Shown piece after piece: positions 11,513 through 25,070 of a stretch of DNA of 64,000 nt. Both the position numbers and the translations under genes were made by a program. The notes below the pieces were generated by a model. The model was not told where the DNA came from. It did no database searches and worked only from the letters and a program-made list of their open reading frames with translations. Origin of the DNA: Ascidia mentula (lineage: Eukaryota; Chordata; Ascidiacea; Phlebobranchia; Ascidiidae). The stretch lies in NCBI GenBank assembly GCA_947561715.1, contig OX387197.1, forward strand, positions 15,869,001 to 15,933,000. The letters are read 5' to 3'. Numbering within the stretch: position 1 is the stretch's first letter; the number at the start of each line of letters is the position of its first letter.

Positions 11513-11914
11513 GGCTGGACTCTGTTTTTTTCGAGCCCCAAGCCCACTTAACAATGGGAGACATAGGCTGGACTCTGTTTTTTTCGCGACCAACTTAACA
11601 ATGGGCGAGATATGGCCGAAATTAAGACTGGGTGGGATAGGCTGGACTCTGTTTTTTTCGCGACCCACTTAACAATGGGCGAGATAGGGCCGAAGTTAAG
11701 ACTGGGTGGGATAGGCTGGACTCTGTTTTTTTCGAGCCCCAAGCCCACTTAACAATGGGAGACATAGGCTCGACTCTGTTTTTTTCGCGACCCACTTAAC
11801 AATGGGCGAGATAGGGCCGAAGTTAAGACTGGGTGGGATAGGCTGGACTCTGTTTTTTTCGCGACCCACTTAACAATGGGCGAGATAGGGCTGAAGTTAA
11901 GACTGGGTGGGATA
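11513..11914 (+). repeat. A-B-B doublet, copy 2
   Basis: It has the same 402-bp structure and the same GGCTCGACTC marker (near 11,768) as copy 1. Confidence 0.88.
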
Positions 11915-12549
11915 GGCTGGACTCTGTTTTTTTCGAGCCCCCAGCCCACTTAACAATGGGAGACATAGGCTGGAATCTGTTTTTTTCGCGACCAACTTAA
12001 CAATGGGCGAGATAGGGCCGAAGTTAAGACTGGGTGGGATAGGCTGGACTCTGTTTTTTTCGAGCCCCCAGCCCACTTAACAATGGGAGACATAGGCTGG
12101 ACTCTGTTTTTTTCGCGACCAACTTAACAATGGGCGAGATATGGCCGAAGTTAAGACTGGGTGGGATAGGCTGGACTCTGTTCTTTTCGAGCCCCAAGCC
12201 CACTTAACAATGGGAGACATAGGCTGGACTCTGTTTTTTTCGCGACCCACTTAACAATGGGCGAGATATGGCCGAAGTTAAGACTGGGTGGGATAGGCTG
12301 GACTCTGTTTTTTTCGAGCCCCAAGCCCACTTAACAATGGGAGACATTGGCTGGACTCTGTTTTTTTCGCGACCCACTTAACAATGGGCGAGATATGGCC
12401 GAAGTTAAGACTGGGTGGGATAGGCTGGACTCTGTTTTTTTCGAGCCCCAAGCCCACTTAACAATGGGAGACATAGGCTGGACTCTGTTTTTTTCGCGAC
12501 CCACTTAACAATGGGCGAGATAGGGCTGAAGTTTAGACTGGGTGGGATA

Positions 12550-12616
12550 GGCTGGACTCTGTTTTTTTCGAGCCCCCAGCCCACTTAACAATGGGAGGTT
12601 AAGACTGGGTGGGATA
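12550..12616 (+). repeat. Truncated 67-bp unit, copy 2
   Basis: It has the same 60-bp deletion join (GGGAGGTTAAG) and is followed by a solitary B with the GACCAACTT and GATATGG variants. A T8-marked unit lies about 1 kb downstream, as for copies 1, 3, 5 and 6. Confidence 0.93.
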
Positions 12617-13591
12617 GGCTGGACTCTGTTTTTTTCGCGACCAACTTAACAATGGGCGAGATATGGCCGAAGTTAAGACTGGGTGGGATAGGCTGGACTC
12701 TGTTTTTTTCGAGCCCCAAGCCCACTTAACAATGGGAGACATAGGCTGGACTCTGTTTTTTTCGCGACCCACTTAACAATGAGCGAGATAGGGCTGAAGT
12801 TAAGACTGGGTGGGATAGGCTGGACTCTGTTTTTTTCGCGACCCACTTAACAATGGGCGAGATAGGGCCGAAGTTAAGACTGGGTGGGATAGCCTGGACT
12901 CTGTTTTTTTCGAGCCCCAAGCCCACTTAACAATGGGAGACATAGGCTGGAATCTGTTTTTTTCGCGACCCACTTAACAATGGGCGAGATAGGGCTGAAG
13001 TTAAGACTGGGTGGGATAGGCTGGACTCTGTTTTTTTCGAGCCCCCAGCCCACTTAACAATGGGAGACATAGGCTGGAATCTGTTTTTTTCGCGACCAAC
13101 TTAACAATGGGCGAGATAGGGCCGAAGTTAAGACTGGGTGGGATAGGCTGGACTCTGTTTTTTTCGAGCCCCAAGCCCACTTAACAATGGGAGACATAGG
13201 CTGGACTCTGTTTTTTTCGCGACCCACTTAACAATGGGCGAGATAGGGCCGAAGTTAAGACTGGGTGGGATAGGCTGGACTCTGTTCTTTTCGAGCCCCA
13301 AGCCCACTTAACAATGGGAGACATAGGCTGGACTCTGTTTTTTTCGCGACCCACTTAACAATGGGCGAGATAGGGCCGAAGTTAAGACTGGGTAGGATAG
13401 GCTGGACTCTGTTTTTTTCGAGCCCCAAGCCCACTTAACAATGGGAGACATAGGCTGGACTCTGTTTTTTTCGCGTCACACTTAACAATGGGCGAGATAG
13501 GGCTGAAGTTAAGACTGGGTGGGATAGGCTGGACTCTGTTTTTTTCGAGCCCCAAGCCCACTTAACAATGGGAGACATAGGCTGGACTCTG

Positions 13592-15137
13592 TTTTTTTTC
13601 GCGACCCACTTAACAATGGGCGAGATAGGGCCGAAGTTAAGACTGGGTGGGATAGGCTGGACTCTGTTCTTTTCGAGCCCCAAGCCCACTTAACAATGGG
13701 AGACATAGGCTGGACTCTGTTTTTTTCGCGACCCACTTAACAATGGGCGAGACAGGGCCGAAGTTAAGACTGGGGGGGATAGGCTGGACTCTGTTTTTTT
13801 CGAGCCCCAAGCCCACTTAACAATGGGAGACATAGGCTGGACTCTGTTTTTTTCGCGACCCACTTAACAATGGGCGAGATAGGGCCGAAGTTAAGACTGG
13901 GTGGGATAGGCTGGACTCTGTTTTTTTCGAGCCCCCAGCCCACTTAACAATGGGAGACATAGGCTGGACTCTGTTTTTTTCGCGACCAACTTAACAATGG
14001 GCGAGATATGGCCGAAATTAAGACTGGGTGGGATAGGCTGGACTCTGTTTTTTTCGCGACCCACTTAACAATGGGCGAGATAGGGCCGAAGTTAAGACTG
14101 GGTGGGATAGGCTGGACTCTGTTTTTTTCGAGCCCCAAGCCCACTTAACAATGGGAGACATAGGCTGGACTCTGTTTTTTTCGCGACCCACTTAACAATG
14201 GGCGAGATAGGGCCGAAGTTAAGACTGGGTGGGATAGGCTGGACTCTGTTTTTTTCGAGCCCCCAGCCCACTTAACAATGGGAGACATAGGCTGGACTCT
14301 GTTTTTTTCGCGACCAACTTAACAATGGTCGAGATATGGCCGAAGTTAAGACTGGGTGGGATAGGCTGGACTCTGTTCTTTTCGCGACCCACTTAACAAT
14401 GGGCGAGATAGGGCCGAAGTTAAGACTGGGTGGGATAGCCTGGACTCTGTTTTTTTCGAGCCCCAAGCCCACTTAACAATGGGAGACATAGGCTGGACTC
14501 TGTTTTTTTCGCGACCCACTTAACAATGGGCGAGATAGGGCTGAAGTTAAGACTGGGTGGGATAGGCTGGACTCTGTTTTTTTCGAGCCCCCAGCCCACT
14601 TAACAATGGGAGACATAGGCTGGAATCTGTTTTTTTCGCGACCAACTTAACAATGGGCGAGATAGGGCCGAAGTTAAGACTGGGTGGGATAGGCTGGACT
14701 CTGTTTTTTTCGAGCCCCAAGCCCACTTAACAATGGGAGACATAGGCTGGACTCTGTTTTTTTCGCGACCCACTTAACAATGGGCGAGATAGGGCCGAAG
14801 TTAAGACTGGGTGGGATAGGCTGGACTCTGTTCTTTTCGAGCCCCAAGCCCACTTAACAATGGGAGACATAGGCTGGACTCTGTTTTTTTCGCGACCCAC
14901 TTAACAATGGGCGAGATAGGGCCGAAGTTTAGACTGGGTAGGATAGGCTGGACTCTGTTTTTTTCGAGCCCCAAGCCCACTTAACAATGGGAGACATAGG
15001 CTGGACTCTGTTTTTTTCGCGTCACACTTAACAATGGGCGAGATAGGGCTGAAGTTAAGACTGGGTGGGATAGGCTGGACTCTGTTTTTTTCGAGCCCCA
15101 AGCCCACTTAACAATGGGAGACATAGGCTGGACTCTG
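13592..15137 (+). repeat. 1,546-bp HOR sub-repeat, T8 to T8
   Basis: The interval between two T8 markers is 11 full units + 2 solitary B + 1 bp. The first unit carries a B head with eight T; just before it lie CGCGTCACAC and GGGTAGGATAGG variants. T8 tracts start at 7089, 8762, 13592, 15138, 16684, 20551, 22097, 23516, 27518, 29371 and 41311, always with the same neighbours. Confidence 0.9.
14364..14437 (+). repeat. Recombinant-head B, copy 2
   Basis: It has the same A-type TTCTTTT before B-type CGCGACCC, at offset 6,376 from copy 1. Confidence 0.82.
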
Positions 15138-16683
15138 TTTTTTTTCGCGACCCACTTAACAATGGGCGAGATAGGGCCGAAGTTAAGACTGGGTGGGATA
15201 GGCTGGACTCTGTTCTTTTCGAGCCCCAAGCCCACTTAACAATGGGAGACATAGGCTGGACTCTGTTTTTTTCGCGACCCACTTAACAATGGGCGAGATA
15301 GGGCCGAAGTTAAGACTGGGTGGGATAGGCTGGACTCTGTTCTTTTCGAGCCCCAAGCCCACTTAACAATGGGAGACATAGGCTGGACTCTGTTTTTTTC
15401 GCGACCCACTTAACAATGGGCGAGACAGGGCCGAAGTTAAGACTGGGGGGGATAGGCTGGACTCTGTTTTTTTCGAGCCCCAAGCCCACTTAACAATGGG
15501 AGACATAGGCTGGACTCTGTTTTTTTCGCGACCCACTTAACAATGGGCGAGATAGGGCCGAAGTTAAGACTGGGTGGGATAGGCTGGACTCTGTTTTTTT
15601 CGAGCCCCCAGCCCACTTAACAATGGGAGACATAGGCTGGACTCTGTTTTTTTCGCGACCAACTTAACAATGGGCGAGATATGGCCGAAATTAAGACTGG
15701 GTGGGATAGGCTGGACTCTGTTTTTTTCGCGACCCACTTAACAATGGGCGAGATAGGGCCGAAGTTAAGACTGGGTGGGATAGGCTGGACTCTGTTTTTT
15801 TCGAGCCCCAAGCCCACTTAACAATGGGAGACATAGGCTGGACTCTGTTTTTTTCGCGACCCACTTAACAATGGGCGAGATAGGGCCGAAGTTAAGACTG
15901 GGTGGGATAGGCTGGACTCTGTTTTTTTCGAGCCCCCAGCCCACTTAACAATGGGAGACATAGGCTGGACTCTGTTTTTTTCGCGACCAACTTAACAATG
16001 GTCGAGATATGGCCGAAGTTAAGACTGGGTGGGATAGGCTGGACTCTGTTCTTTTCGCGACCCACTTAACAATGGGCGAGATAGGGCCGAAGTTAAGACT
16101 GGGTGGGATAGGCTGGACTCTGTTTTTTTCGAGCCCCCAGCCCACTTAACAATGGGAGACATAGGCTGGAATCTGTTTTTTTCGCGACCAACTTAACAAT
16201 GGGCGAGATAGGGCCGAAGTTAAGACTGGGTGGGATAGGCTGGACTCTGTTTTTTTCGAGCCCCAAGCCCACTTAACAATGGGAGACATAGGCTGGACTC
16301 TGTTTTTTTCGCGACCCACTTAACAATGGGCGAGATAGGGCCGAAGTTAAGACTGGGTGGGATAGGCTGGACTCTGTTCTTTTCGAGCCCCAAGCCCACT
16401 TAACAATGGGAGACATAGGCTGGACTCTGTTTTTTTCGCGACCCACTTAACAATGGGCGAGATAGGGCCGAAGTTAAGACTGGGTAGGATAGGCTGGACT
16501 CTGTTTTTTTCGAGCCCCAAGCCCACTTAACAATGGGAGACATAGGCTGGACTCTGTTTTTTTCGCGTCACACTTAACAATGGGCGAGATAGGGCTGAAG
16601 TTAAGACTGGGTGGGATAGGCTGGACTCTGTTTTTTTCGAGCCCCAAGCCCACTTAACAATGGGAGACATAGGCTGGACTCTG
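15138..16683 (+). repeat. 1,546-bp HOR sub-repeat, second tandem copy
   Basis: It has the same length and composition as 13592-15137. It has two solitary B units (pairs at 15635 and 15963) in the same relative order. Confidence 0.9.
16037..16110 (+). repeat. Recombinant-head B, copy 3
   Basis: It has the same recombinant head. The downstream flank differs from that of copy 2 (no GATAGCCTGG variant), so a second exchange lies close by. Confidence 0.8.
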
Positions 16684-19508
16684 TTTTTTTTCGCGACCCA
16701 CTTAACAATGGGCGAGATAGGGCCGAAGTTAAGACTGGGTGGGATAGGCTGGACTCTGTTCTTTTCGAGCCCCAAGCCCACTTAACAATGGGAGACATAG
16801 GCTGGACTCTGTTTTTTTCGCGACCCACTTAACAATGGGCGAGATAGGGCCGAAGTTAAGACTGGGTGGGATAGGCTGGACTCTGTTCTTTTCGAGCCCC
16901 AAGCCCACTTAACAATGGGAGACATAGGCTGGACTCTGTTTTTTTCGCGACCCACTTAACAATGGGCGAGACAGGGCCGAAGTTAAGACTGGGGGGGATA
17001 GGCTGGACTCTGTTTTTTTCGAGCCCCAAGCCCACTTAACAATGGGAGACATAGGCTGGACTCTGTTTTTTTCGCGACCCACTTAACAATGGGCGAGATA
17101 GGGCCGAAGTTAAGACTGGGTGGGATTGGCTGGACTCTGTTTTTTTCGAGCCCCCAGCCCACTTAACAATGGGAGACATAGGCTGGACTCTGTTTTTTTC
17201 GCGACCAACTTAACAATGGGCGAGATATGGCCGAAATTAAGACTGGGTGGGATAGGCTGGACTCTGTTTTTTTCGCGACCCACTTAACAATGGGCGAGAT
17301 AGGGCCGAAGTTAAGACTGGGTGGGATAGGCTGGACTCTGTTTTTTTCGAGCCCCAAGCCCACTTAACAATGGGAGACATAGGCTGGACTCTGTTTTTTT
17401 CGCGACCCACTTAACAATGGGCGAGATAGGGCCGAAGTTAAGACTGGGTGGGATAGGCTGGACTCTGTTTTTTTCGAGCCCCCAGCCCACTTAACAATGG
17501 GAGACATAGGCTGGACTCTGTTTTTTTCGCGACCAACTTAACAATGGTCGAGATATGGCCGAAGTTAAGACTGGGTGGGATAGGCTGGACTCTGTTCTTT
17601 TCGAGCCCCAAGCCCACTTAACAATGGGAGACATAGGCTGGACTCTGTTTTTTTCGCGACCCACTTAACAATGGGCGAGATATGGCCGAAGTTAAGACTG
17701 GGTGGGATAGGCTGGACTCTGTTTTTTTCGAGCCCCAAGCCCACTTAACAATGGGAGACATTGGCTGGACTCTGTTTTTTTCGCGACCCACTTAACAATG
17801 GGCGAGATAGGGCCGAAGTTAAGACTGGGTGGGATAGGCTGGACTCTGTTCTTTTCGAGCCCCAAGCCCACTTAACAATGGGAGACATAGGCTGGACTCT
17901 GTTTTTTTCGCGACCCACTTAACAATGGGCGAGACAGGGCCGAAGTTAAGACTGGGTGGGATAGGCTGGACTCTGTTTTTTTCGAGCCCCAAGCCCACTT
18001 AACAATGGGAGACATAGGCTGGACTCTGTTTTTTTCGCGACCCACTTAACAATGGGCGAGATAGGGCCGAAGTTAAGACTGGGTGGGATAGGCTGGACTC
18101 TGTTTTTTTCGAGCCCCCAGCCCACTTAACAATGGGAGACATAGGCTGGACTCTGTTTTTTTCGCGACCCACTTAACAATGGGCGAGATAGGGCCGAAGT
18201 TAAGACTGGGTGGGATAGGCTGGACTCTGTTTTTTTCGAGCCCCCAGCCCACTTAACAATGGGAGACATAGGCTGGACTCTGTTTTTTTCGCGACCAACT
18301 TAACAATGGGCGAGATAGGGCCGAAATTAAGACTGGGTGGGATAGGCTGGACTCTGTTTTTTTCGCGACCCACTTAACAATGGGCGAGATAGGGCCGAAG
18401 TTAAGACTGGGTGGGATAGGCTGGACTCTGTTTTTTTCGAGCCCCAAGCCCACTTAACAATGGGAGACATAGGCTGGACTCTGTTTTTTTCGCGACCCAC
18501 TTAACAATGGGCGAGACAGGGCCGAAGTTAAGACTGGGGGGGATAGGCTGGACTCTGTTTTTTTCGAGCCCCAAGCCCACTTAACAATGGGAGACATAGG
18601 CTGGACTCTGTTTTTTTCGCGACCCACTTAACAATGGGCGAGATAGGGCCGAAGTTAAGACTGGGTGGGATAGGCTGGACTCTGTTTTTTTCGAGCCCCC
18701 AGCCCACTTAACAATGGGAGACATAGGCTGGAATCTGTTTTTTTCGCGACCAACTTAACAATGGGCGAGATATGGCCGAAGTTAAGACTGGGTGGGATAG
18801 GCTGGACTCTGTTTTTTTCGCGACCCACTTAACAATGGGCGAGATAGGGCTGAAGTTAAGACTGGGTGGGATAGGCTGGACTCTGTTTTTTTCGAGCCCC
18901 CAGCCCACTTAACAATGGGAGACATAGGCTGGAATCTGTTTTTTTCGCGACCAACTTAACAATGGGCGAGATAGGGCCGAAGTTAAGACTGGGTGGGATA
19001 GGCTGGACTCTGTTTTTTTCGAGCCCCCAGCCCACTTAACAATGGGAGACATAGGCTGGACTCTGTTTTTTTCGCGACCAACTTAACAATGGGCGAGATA
19101 TGGCCGAAGTTAAGACTGGGTGGGATAGGCTGGACTCTGTTCTTTTCGAGCCCCAAGCCCACTTAACAATGGGAGACATAGGCTGGACTCTGTTTTTTTC
19201 GCGACCCACTTAACAATGGGCGAGATATGGCCGAAGTTAAGACTGGGTGGGATAGGCTGGACTCTGTTTTTTTCGAGCCCCAAGCCCACTTAACAATGGG
19301 AGACATTGGCTGGACTCTGTTTTTTTCGCGACCCACTTAACAATGGGCGAGATATGGCCGAAGTTAAGACTGGGTGGGATAGGCTGGACTCTGTTTTTTT
19401 CGAGCCCCAAGCCCACTTAACAATGGGAGACATAGGCTGGACTCTGTTTTTTTCGCGACCCACTTAACAATGGGCGAGATAGGGCTGAAGTTTAGACTGG
19501 GTGGGATA

Positions 19509-19575
19509 GGCTGGACTCTGTTTTTTTCGAGCCCCCAGCCCACTTAACAATGGGAGGTTAAGACTGGGTGGGATA
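19509..19575 (+). repeat. Truncated 67-bp unit, copy 3
   Basis: It has the same deletion join and the same flanks as copy 2, at offset 6,959. Confidence 0.93.
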
Positions 19576-20550
19576 GGCTGGACTCTGTTTTTTTCGCGAC
19601 CAACTTAACAATGGGCGAGATATGGCCGAAGTTAAGACTGGGTGGGATAGGCTGGACTCTGTTTTTTTCGAGCCCCAAGCCCACTTAACAATGGGAGACA
19701 TAGGCTGGACTCTGTTTTTTTCGCGACCCACTTAACAATGAGCGAGATAGGGCTGAAGTTAAGACTGGGTGGGATAGGCTGGACTCTGTTTTTTTCGCGA
19801 CCCACTTAACAATGGGCGAGATAGGGCCGAAGTTAAGACTGGGTGGGATAGCCTGGACTCTGTTTTTTTCGAGCCCCAAGCCCACTTAACAATGGGAGAC
19901 ATAGGCTGGAATCTGTTTTTTTCGCGACCCACTTAACAATGGGCGAGATAGGGCTGAAGTTAAGACTGGGTGGGATAGGCTGGACTCTGTTTTTTTCGAG
20001 CCCCCAGCCCACTTAACAATGGGAGACATAGGCTGGAATCTGTTTTTTTCGCGACCAACTTAACAATGGGCGAGATAGGGCCGAAGTTAAGACTGGGTGG
20101 GATAGGCTGGACTCTGTTTTTTTCGAGCCCCAAGCCCACTTAACAATGGGAGACATAGGCTGGACTCTGTTTTTTTCGCGACCCACTTAACAATGGGCGA
20201 GATAGGGCCGAAGTTAAGACTGGGTGGGATAGGCTGGACTCTGTTCTTTTCGAGCCCCAAGCCCACTTAACAATGGGAGACATAGGCTGGACTCTGTTTT
20301 TTTCGCGACCCACTTAACAATGGGCGAGATAGGGCCGAAGTTAAGACTGGGTAGGATAGGCTGGACTCTGTTTTTTTCGAGCCCCAAGCCCACTTAACAA
20401 TGGGAGACATAGGCTGGACTCTGTTTTTTTCGCGTCACACTTAACAATGGGCGAGATAGGGCTGAAGTTAAGACTGGGTGGGATAGGCTGGACTCTGTTT
20501 TTTTCGAGCCCCAAGCCCACTTAACAATGGGAGACATAGGCTGGACTCTG

Positions 20551-22096
20551 TTTTTTTTCGCGACCCACTTAACAATGGGCGAGATAGGGCCGAAGTTAAG
20601 ACTGGGTGGGATAGGCTGGACTCTGTTCTTTTCGAGCCCCAAGCCCACTTAACAATGGGAGACATAGGCTGGACTCTGTTTTTTTCGCGACCCACTTAAC
20701 AATGGGCGAGACAGGGCCGAAGTTAAGACTGGGGGGGATAGGCTGGACTCTGTTTTTTTCGAGCCCCAAGCCCACTTAACAATGGGAGACATAGGCTGGA
20801 CTCTGTTTTTTTCGCGACCCACTTAACAATGGGCGAGATAGGGCCGAAGTTAAGACTGGGTGGGATAGGCTGGACTCTGTTTTTTTCGAGCCCCCAGCCC
20901 ACTTAACAATGGGAGACATAGGCTGGACTCTGTTTTTTTCGCGACCAACTTAACAATGGGCGAGATATGGCCGAAATTAAGACTGGGTGGGATAGGCTGG
21001 ACTCTGTTTTTTTCGCGACCCACTTAACAATGGGCGAGATAGGGCCGAAGTTAAGACTGGGTGGGATAGGCTGGACTCTGTTTTTTTCGAGCCCCAAGCC
21101 CACTTAACAATGGGAGACATAGGCTGGACTCTGTTTTTTTCGCGACCCACTTAACAATGGGCGAGATAGGGCCGAAGTTAAGACTGGGTGGGATAGGCTG
21201 GACTCTGTTTTTTTCGAGCCCCCAGCCCACTTAACAATGGGAGACATAGGCTGGACTCTGTTTTTTTCGCGACCAACTTAACAATGGTCGAGATATGGCC
21301 GAAGTTAAGACTGGGTGGGATAGGCTGGACTCTGTTCTTTTCGCGACCCACTTAACAATGGGCGAGATAGGGCCGAAGTTAAGACTGGGTGGGATAGCCT
21401 GGACTCTGTTTTTTTCGAGCCCCAAGCCCACTTAACAATGGGAGACATAGGCTGGACTCTGTTTTTTTCGCGACCCACTTAACAATGGGCGAGATAGGGC
21501 TGAAGTTAAGACTGGGTGGGATAGGCTGGACTCTGTTTTTTTCGAGCCCCCAGCCCACTTAACAATGGGAGACATAGGCTGGAATCTGTTTTTTTCGCGA
21601 CCAACTTAACAATGGGCGAGATAGGGCCGAAGTTAAGACTGGGTGGGATAGGCTGGACTCTGTTTTTTTCGAGCCCCAAGCCCACTTAACAATGGGAGAC
21701 ATAGGCTGGACTCTGTTTTTTTCGCGACCCACTTAACAATGGGCGAGATAGGGCCGAAGTTAAGACTGGGTGGGATAGGCTGGACTCTGTTCTTTTCGAG
21801 CCCCAAGCCCACTTAACAATGGGAGACATAGGCTGGACTCTGTTTTTTTCGCGACCCACTTAACAATGGGCGAGATAGGGCCGAAGTTAAGACTGGGTAG
21901 GATAGGCTGGACTCTGTTTTTTTCGAGCCCCAAGCCCACTTAACAATGGGAGACATAGGCTGGACTCTGTTTTTTTCGCGTCACACTTAACAATGGGCGA
22001 GATAGGGCTGAAGTTAAGACTGGGTGGGATAGGCTGGACTCTGTTTTTTTCGAGCCCCAAGCCCACTTAACAATGGGAGACATAGGCTGGACTCTG
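20551..22096 (+). repeat. 1,546-bp HOR sub-repeat, block 3 copy
   Basis: Counterpart of 13592-15137 at offset 6,959. The next interval (22097-23515) is 1,419 bp, exactly one 127-bp unit shorter. Confidence 0.9.
21323..21396 (+). repeat. Recombinant-head B, copy 4
   Basis: Copy of 14364-14437 at offset 6,959. Confidence 0.82.
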
Positions 22097-22868
22097 TTTT
22101 TTTTCGCGACCCACTTAACAATGGGCGAGATAGGGCCGAAGTTAAGACTGGGTGGGATAGGCTGGACTCTGTTCTTTTCGAGCCCCAAGCCCACTTAACA
22201 ATGGGAGACATAGGCTGGACTCTGTTTTTTTCGCGACCCACTTAACAATGGGCGAGACAGGGCCGAAGTTAAGACTGGGGGGGATAGGCTGGACTCTGTT
22301 TTTTTCGAGCCCCAAGCCCACTTAACAATGGGAGACATAGGCTGGACTCTGTTTTTTTCGCGACCCACTTAACAATGGGCGAGATAGGGCCGAAGTTAAG
22401 ACTGGGTGGGATAGGCTGGACTCTGTTTTTTTCGAGCCCCCAGCCCACTTAACAATGGGAGACATAGGCTGGACTCTGTTTTTTTCGCGACCAACTTAAC
22501 AATGGGCGAGATATGGCCGAAATTAAGACTGGGTGGGATAGGCTGGACTCTGTTTTTTTCGCGACCCACTTAACAATGGGCGAGATAGGGCCGAAGTTAA
22601 GACTGGGTGGGATAGGCTGGACTCTGTTTTTTTCGAGCCCCAAGCCCACTTAACAATGGGAGACATAGGCTGGACTCTGTTTTTTTCGCGACCCACTTAA
22701 CAATGGGCGAGATAGGGCCGAAGTTAAGACTGGGTGGGATAGGCTGGACTCTGTTTTTTTCGAGCCCCCAGCCCACTTAACAATGGGAGACATAGGCTGG
22801 ACTCTGTTTTTTTCGCGACCAACTTAACAATGGTCGAGATATGGCCGAAGTTAAGACTGGGTGGGATA

Positions 22869-22942
22869 GGCTGGACTCTGTTCTTTTCGCGACCCACTTA
22901 ACAATGGGCGAGATAGGGCCGAAGTTAAGACTGGGTGGGATA
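22869..22942 (+). repeat. Recombinant-head B, copy 5
   Basis: Copy of 16037-16110 at offset 6,832. Confidence 0.82.
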
Positions 22943-24668
22943 GGCTGGACTCTGTTTTTTTCGAGCCCCCAGCCCACTTAACAATGGGAGACATAGGCTG
23001 GAATCTGTTTTTTTCGCGACCAACTTAACAATGGGCGAGATAGGGCCGAAGTTAAGACTGGGTGGGATAGGCTGGACTCTGTTTTTTTCGAGCCCCAAGC
23101 CCACTTAACAATGGGAGACATAGGCTGGACTCTGTTTTTTTCGCGACCCACTTAACAATGGGCGAGATAGGGCCGAAGTTAAGACTGGGTGGGATAGGCT
23201 GGACTCTGTTCTTTTCGAGCCCCAAGCCCACTTAACAATGGGAGACATAGGCTGGACTCTGTTTTTTTCGCGACCCACTTAACAATGGGCGAGATAGGGC
23301 CGAAGTTAAGACTGGGTAGGATAGGCTGGACTCTGTTTTTTTCGAGCCCCAAGCCCACTTAACAATGGGAGACATAGGCTGGACTCTGTTTTTTTCGCGT
23401 CACACTTAACAATGGGCGAGATAGGGCTGAAGTTAAGACTGGGTGGGATAGGCTGGACTCTGTTTTTTTCGAGCCCCAAGCCCACTTAACAATGGGAGAC
23501 ATAGGCTGGACTCTGTTTTTTTTCGCGACCCACTTAACAATGGGCGAGATAGGGCCGAAGTTAAGACTGGGTGGGATAGGCTGGACTCTGTTCTTTTCGA
23601 GCCCCAAGCCCACTTAACAATGGGAGACATAGGCTGGACTCTGTTTTTTTCGCGACCCACTTAACAATGGGCGAGATAGGGCCGAAGTTAAGACTGGGTG
23701 GGATAGGCTGGACTCTGTTCTTTTCGAGCCCCAAGCCCACTTAACAATGGGAGACATAGGCTGGACTCTGTTTTTTTCGCGACCCACTTAACAATGGGCG
23801 AGACAGGGCCGAAGTTAAGACTGGGGGGGATAGGCTGGACTCTGTTTTTTTCGAGCCCCAAGCCCACTTAACAATGGGAGACATAGGCTGGACTCTGTTT
23901 TTTTCGCGACCCACTTAACAATGGGCGAGATAGGGCCGAAGTTAAGACTGGGTGGGATAGGCTGGACTCTGTTTTTTTCGAGCCCCCAGCCCACTTAACA
24001 ATGGGAGACATAGGCTGGACTCTGTTTTTTTCGCGACCAACTTAACAATGGGCGAGATATGGCCGAAATTAAGACTGGGTGGGATAGGCTGGACTCTGTT
24101 TTTTTCGCGACCCACTTAACAATGGGCGAGATAGGGCCGAAGTTAAGACTGGGTGGGATAGGCTGGACTCTGTTTTTTTCGAGCCCCAAGCCCACTTAAC
24201 AATGGGAGACATAGGCTGGACTCTGTTTTTTTCGCGACCCACTTAACAATGGGCGAGATAGGGCCGAAGTTAAGACTGGGTGGGATAGGCTGGACTCTGT
24301 TTTTTTCGAGCCCCCAGCCCACTTAACAATGGGAGACATAGGCTGGACTCTGTTTTTTTCGCGACCAACTTAACAATGGTCGAGATATGGCCGAAGTTAA
24401 GACTGGGTGGGATAGGCTGGACTCTGTTCTTTTCGAGCCCCAAGCCCACTTAACAATGGGAGACATAGGCTGGACTCTGTTTTTTTCGCGACCCACTTAA
24501 CAATGGGCGAGATATGGCCGAAGTTAAGACTGGGTGGGATAGGCTGGACTCTGTTTTTTTCGAGCCCCAAGCCCACTTAACAATGGGAGACATTGGCTGG
24601 ACTCTGTTTTTTTCGCGACCCACTTAACAATGGGCGAGATAGGGCCGAAGTTAAGACTGGGTGGGATA

Positions 24669-25070
24669 GGCTGGACTCTGTTCTTTTCGAGCCCCAAGCC
24701 CACTTAACAATGGGAGACATAGGCTGGACTCTGTTTTTTTCGCGACCAACTTAACAATGGGCGAGATAGGGCCGAAATTAAGACTGGGTGGGATAGGCTG
24801 GACTCTGTTTTTTTCGCGACCCACTTAACAATGGGCGAGATAGGGCCGAAGTTAAGACTGGGTGGGATAGGCTGGACTCTGTTTTTTTCGAGCCCCCAGC
24901 CCACTTAACAATGGGAGACATAGGCTGGACTCTGTTTTTTTCGCGACCAACTTAACAATGGGCGAGATAGGGCCGAAATTAAGACTGGGTGGGATAGGCT
25001 GGACTCTGTTTTTTTCGCGACCCACTTAACAATGGGCGAGATAGGGCCGAAGTTAAGACTGGGTGGGATA
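24669..25070 (+). repeat. A-B-B doublet, copy 3 (independent type)
   Basis: It has the same length and layout but lacks the GGCTCGACTC marker; both trimers share the GGGCCGAAATTA form. It appears to be a separate local duplication inside block 3. Confidence 0.85.

Larger units (their letters stand above)
6047..12549 (+). repeat. Higher-order block 1 (6,503 bp)
   Basis: The block runs from one truncated 67-bp unit to the next. Composition: 46 full units, 8 solitary B, one 67-bp unit and two T8 insertions (at 7089 and 8762). B-B pairs start at 6241, 7586, 7914, 9259, 10857, 11566 and 11767. It aligns with block 2 at offset 6,503 near its start and at 6,376 (one unit fewer) from about 7.5 kb. 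Confidence 0.88.
12550..19508 (+). repeat. Higher-order block 2 (6,959 bp)
   Basis: Composition: 49 full units, 9 solitary B, one 67-bp unit and three T8 insertions (13592, 15138, 16684). The T8 markers are 1,546 bp apart, so the block holds a tandem set of sub-repeats. It aligns with block 3 at offset 6,959, then 6,832 after about 16.5 kb, then 6,652 after about 18.2 kb. These steps are losses of 127 and 180 bp. Confidence 0.88.
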
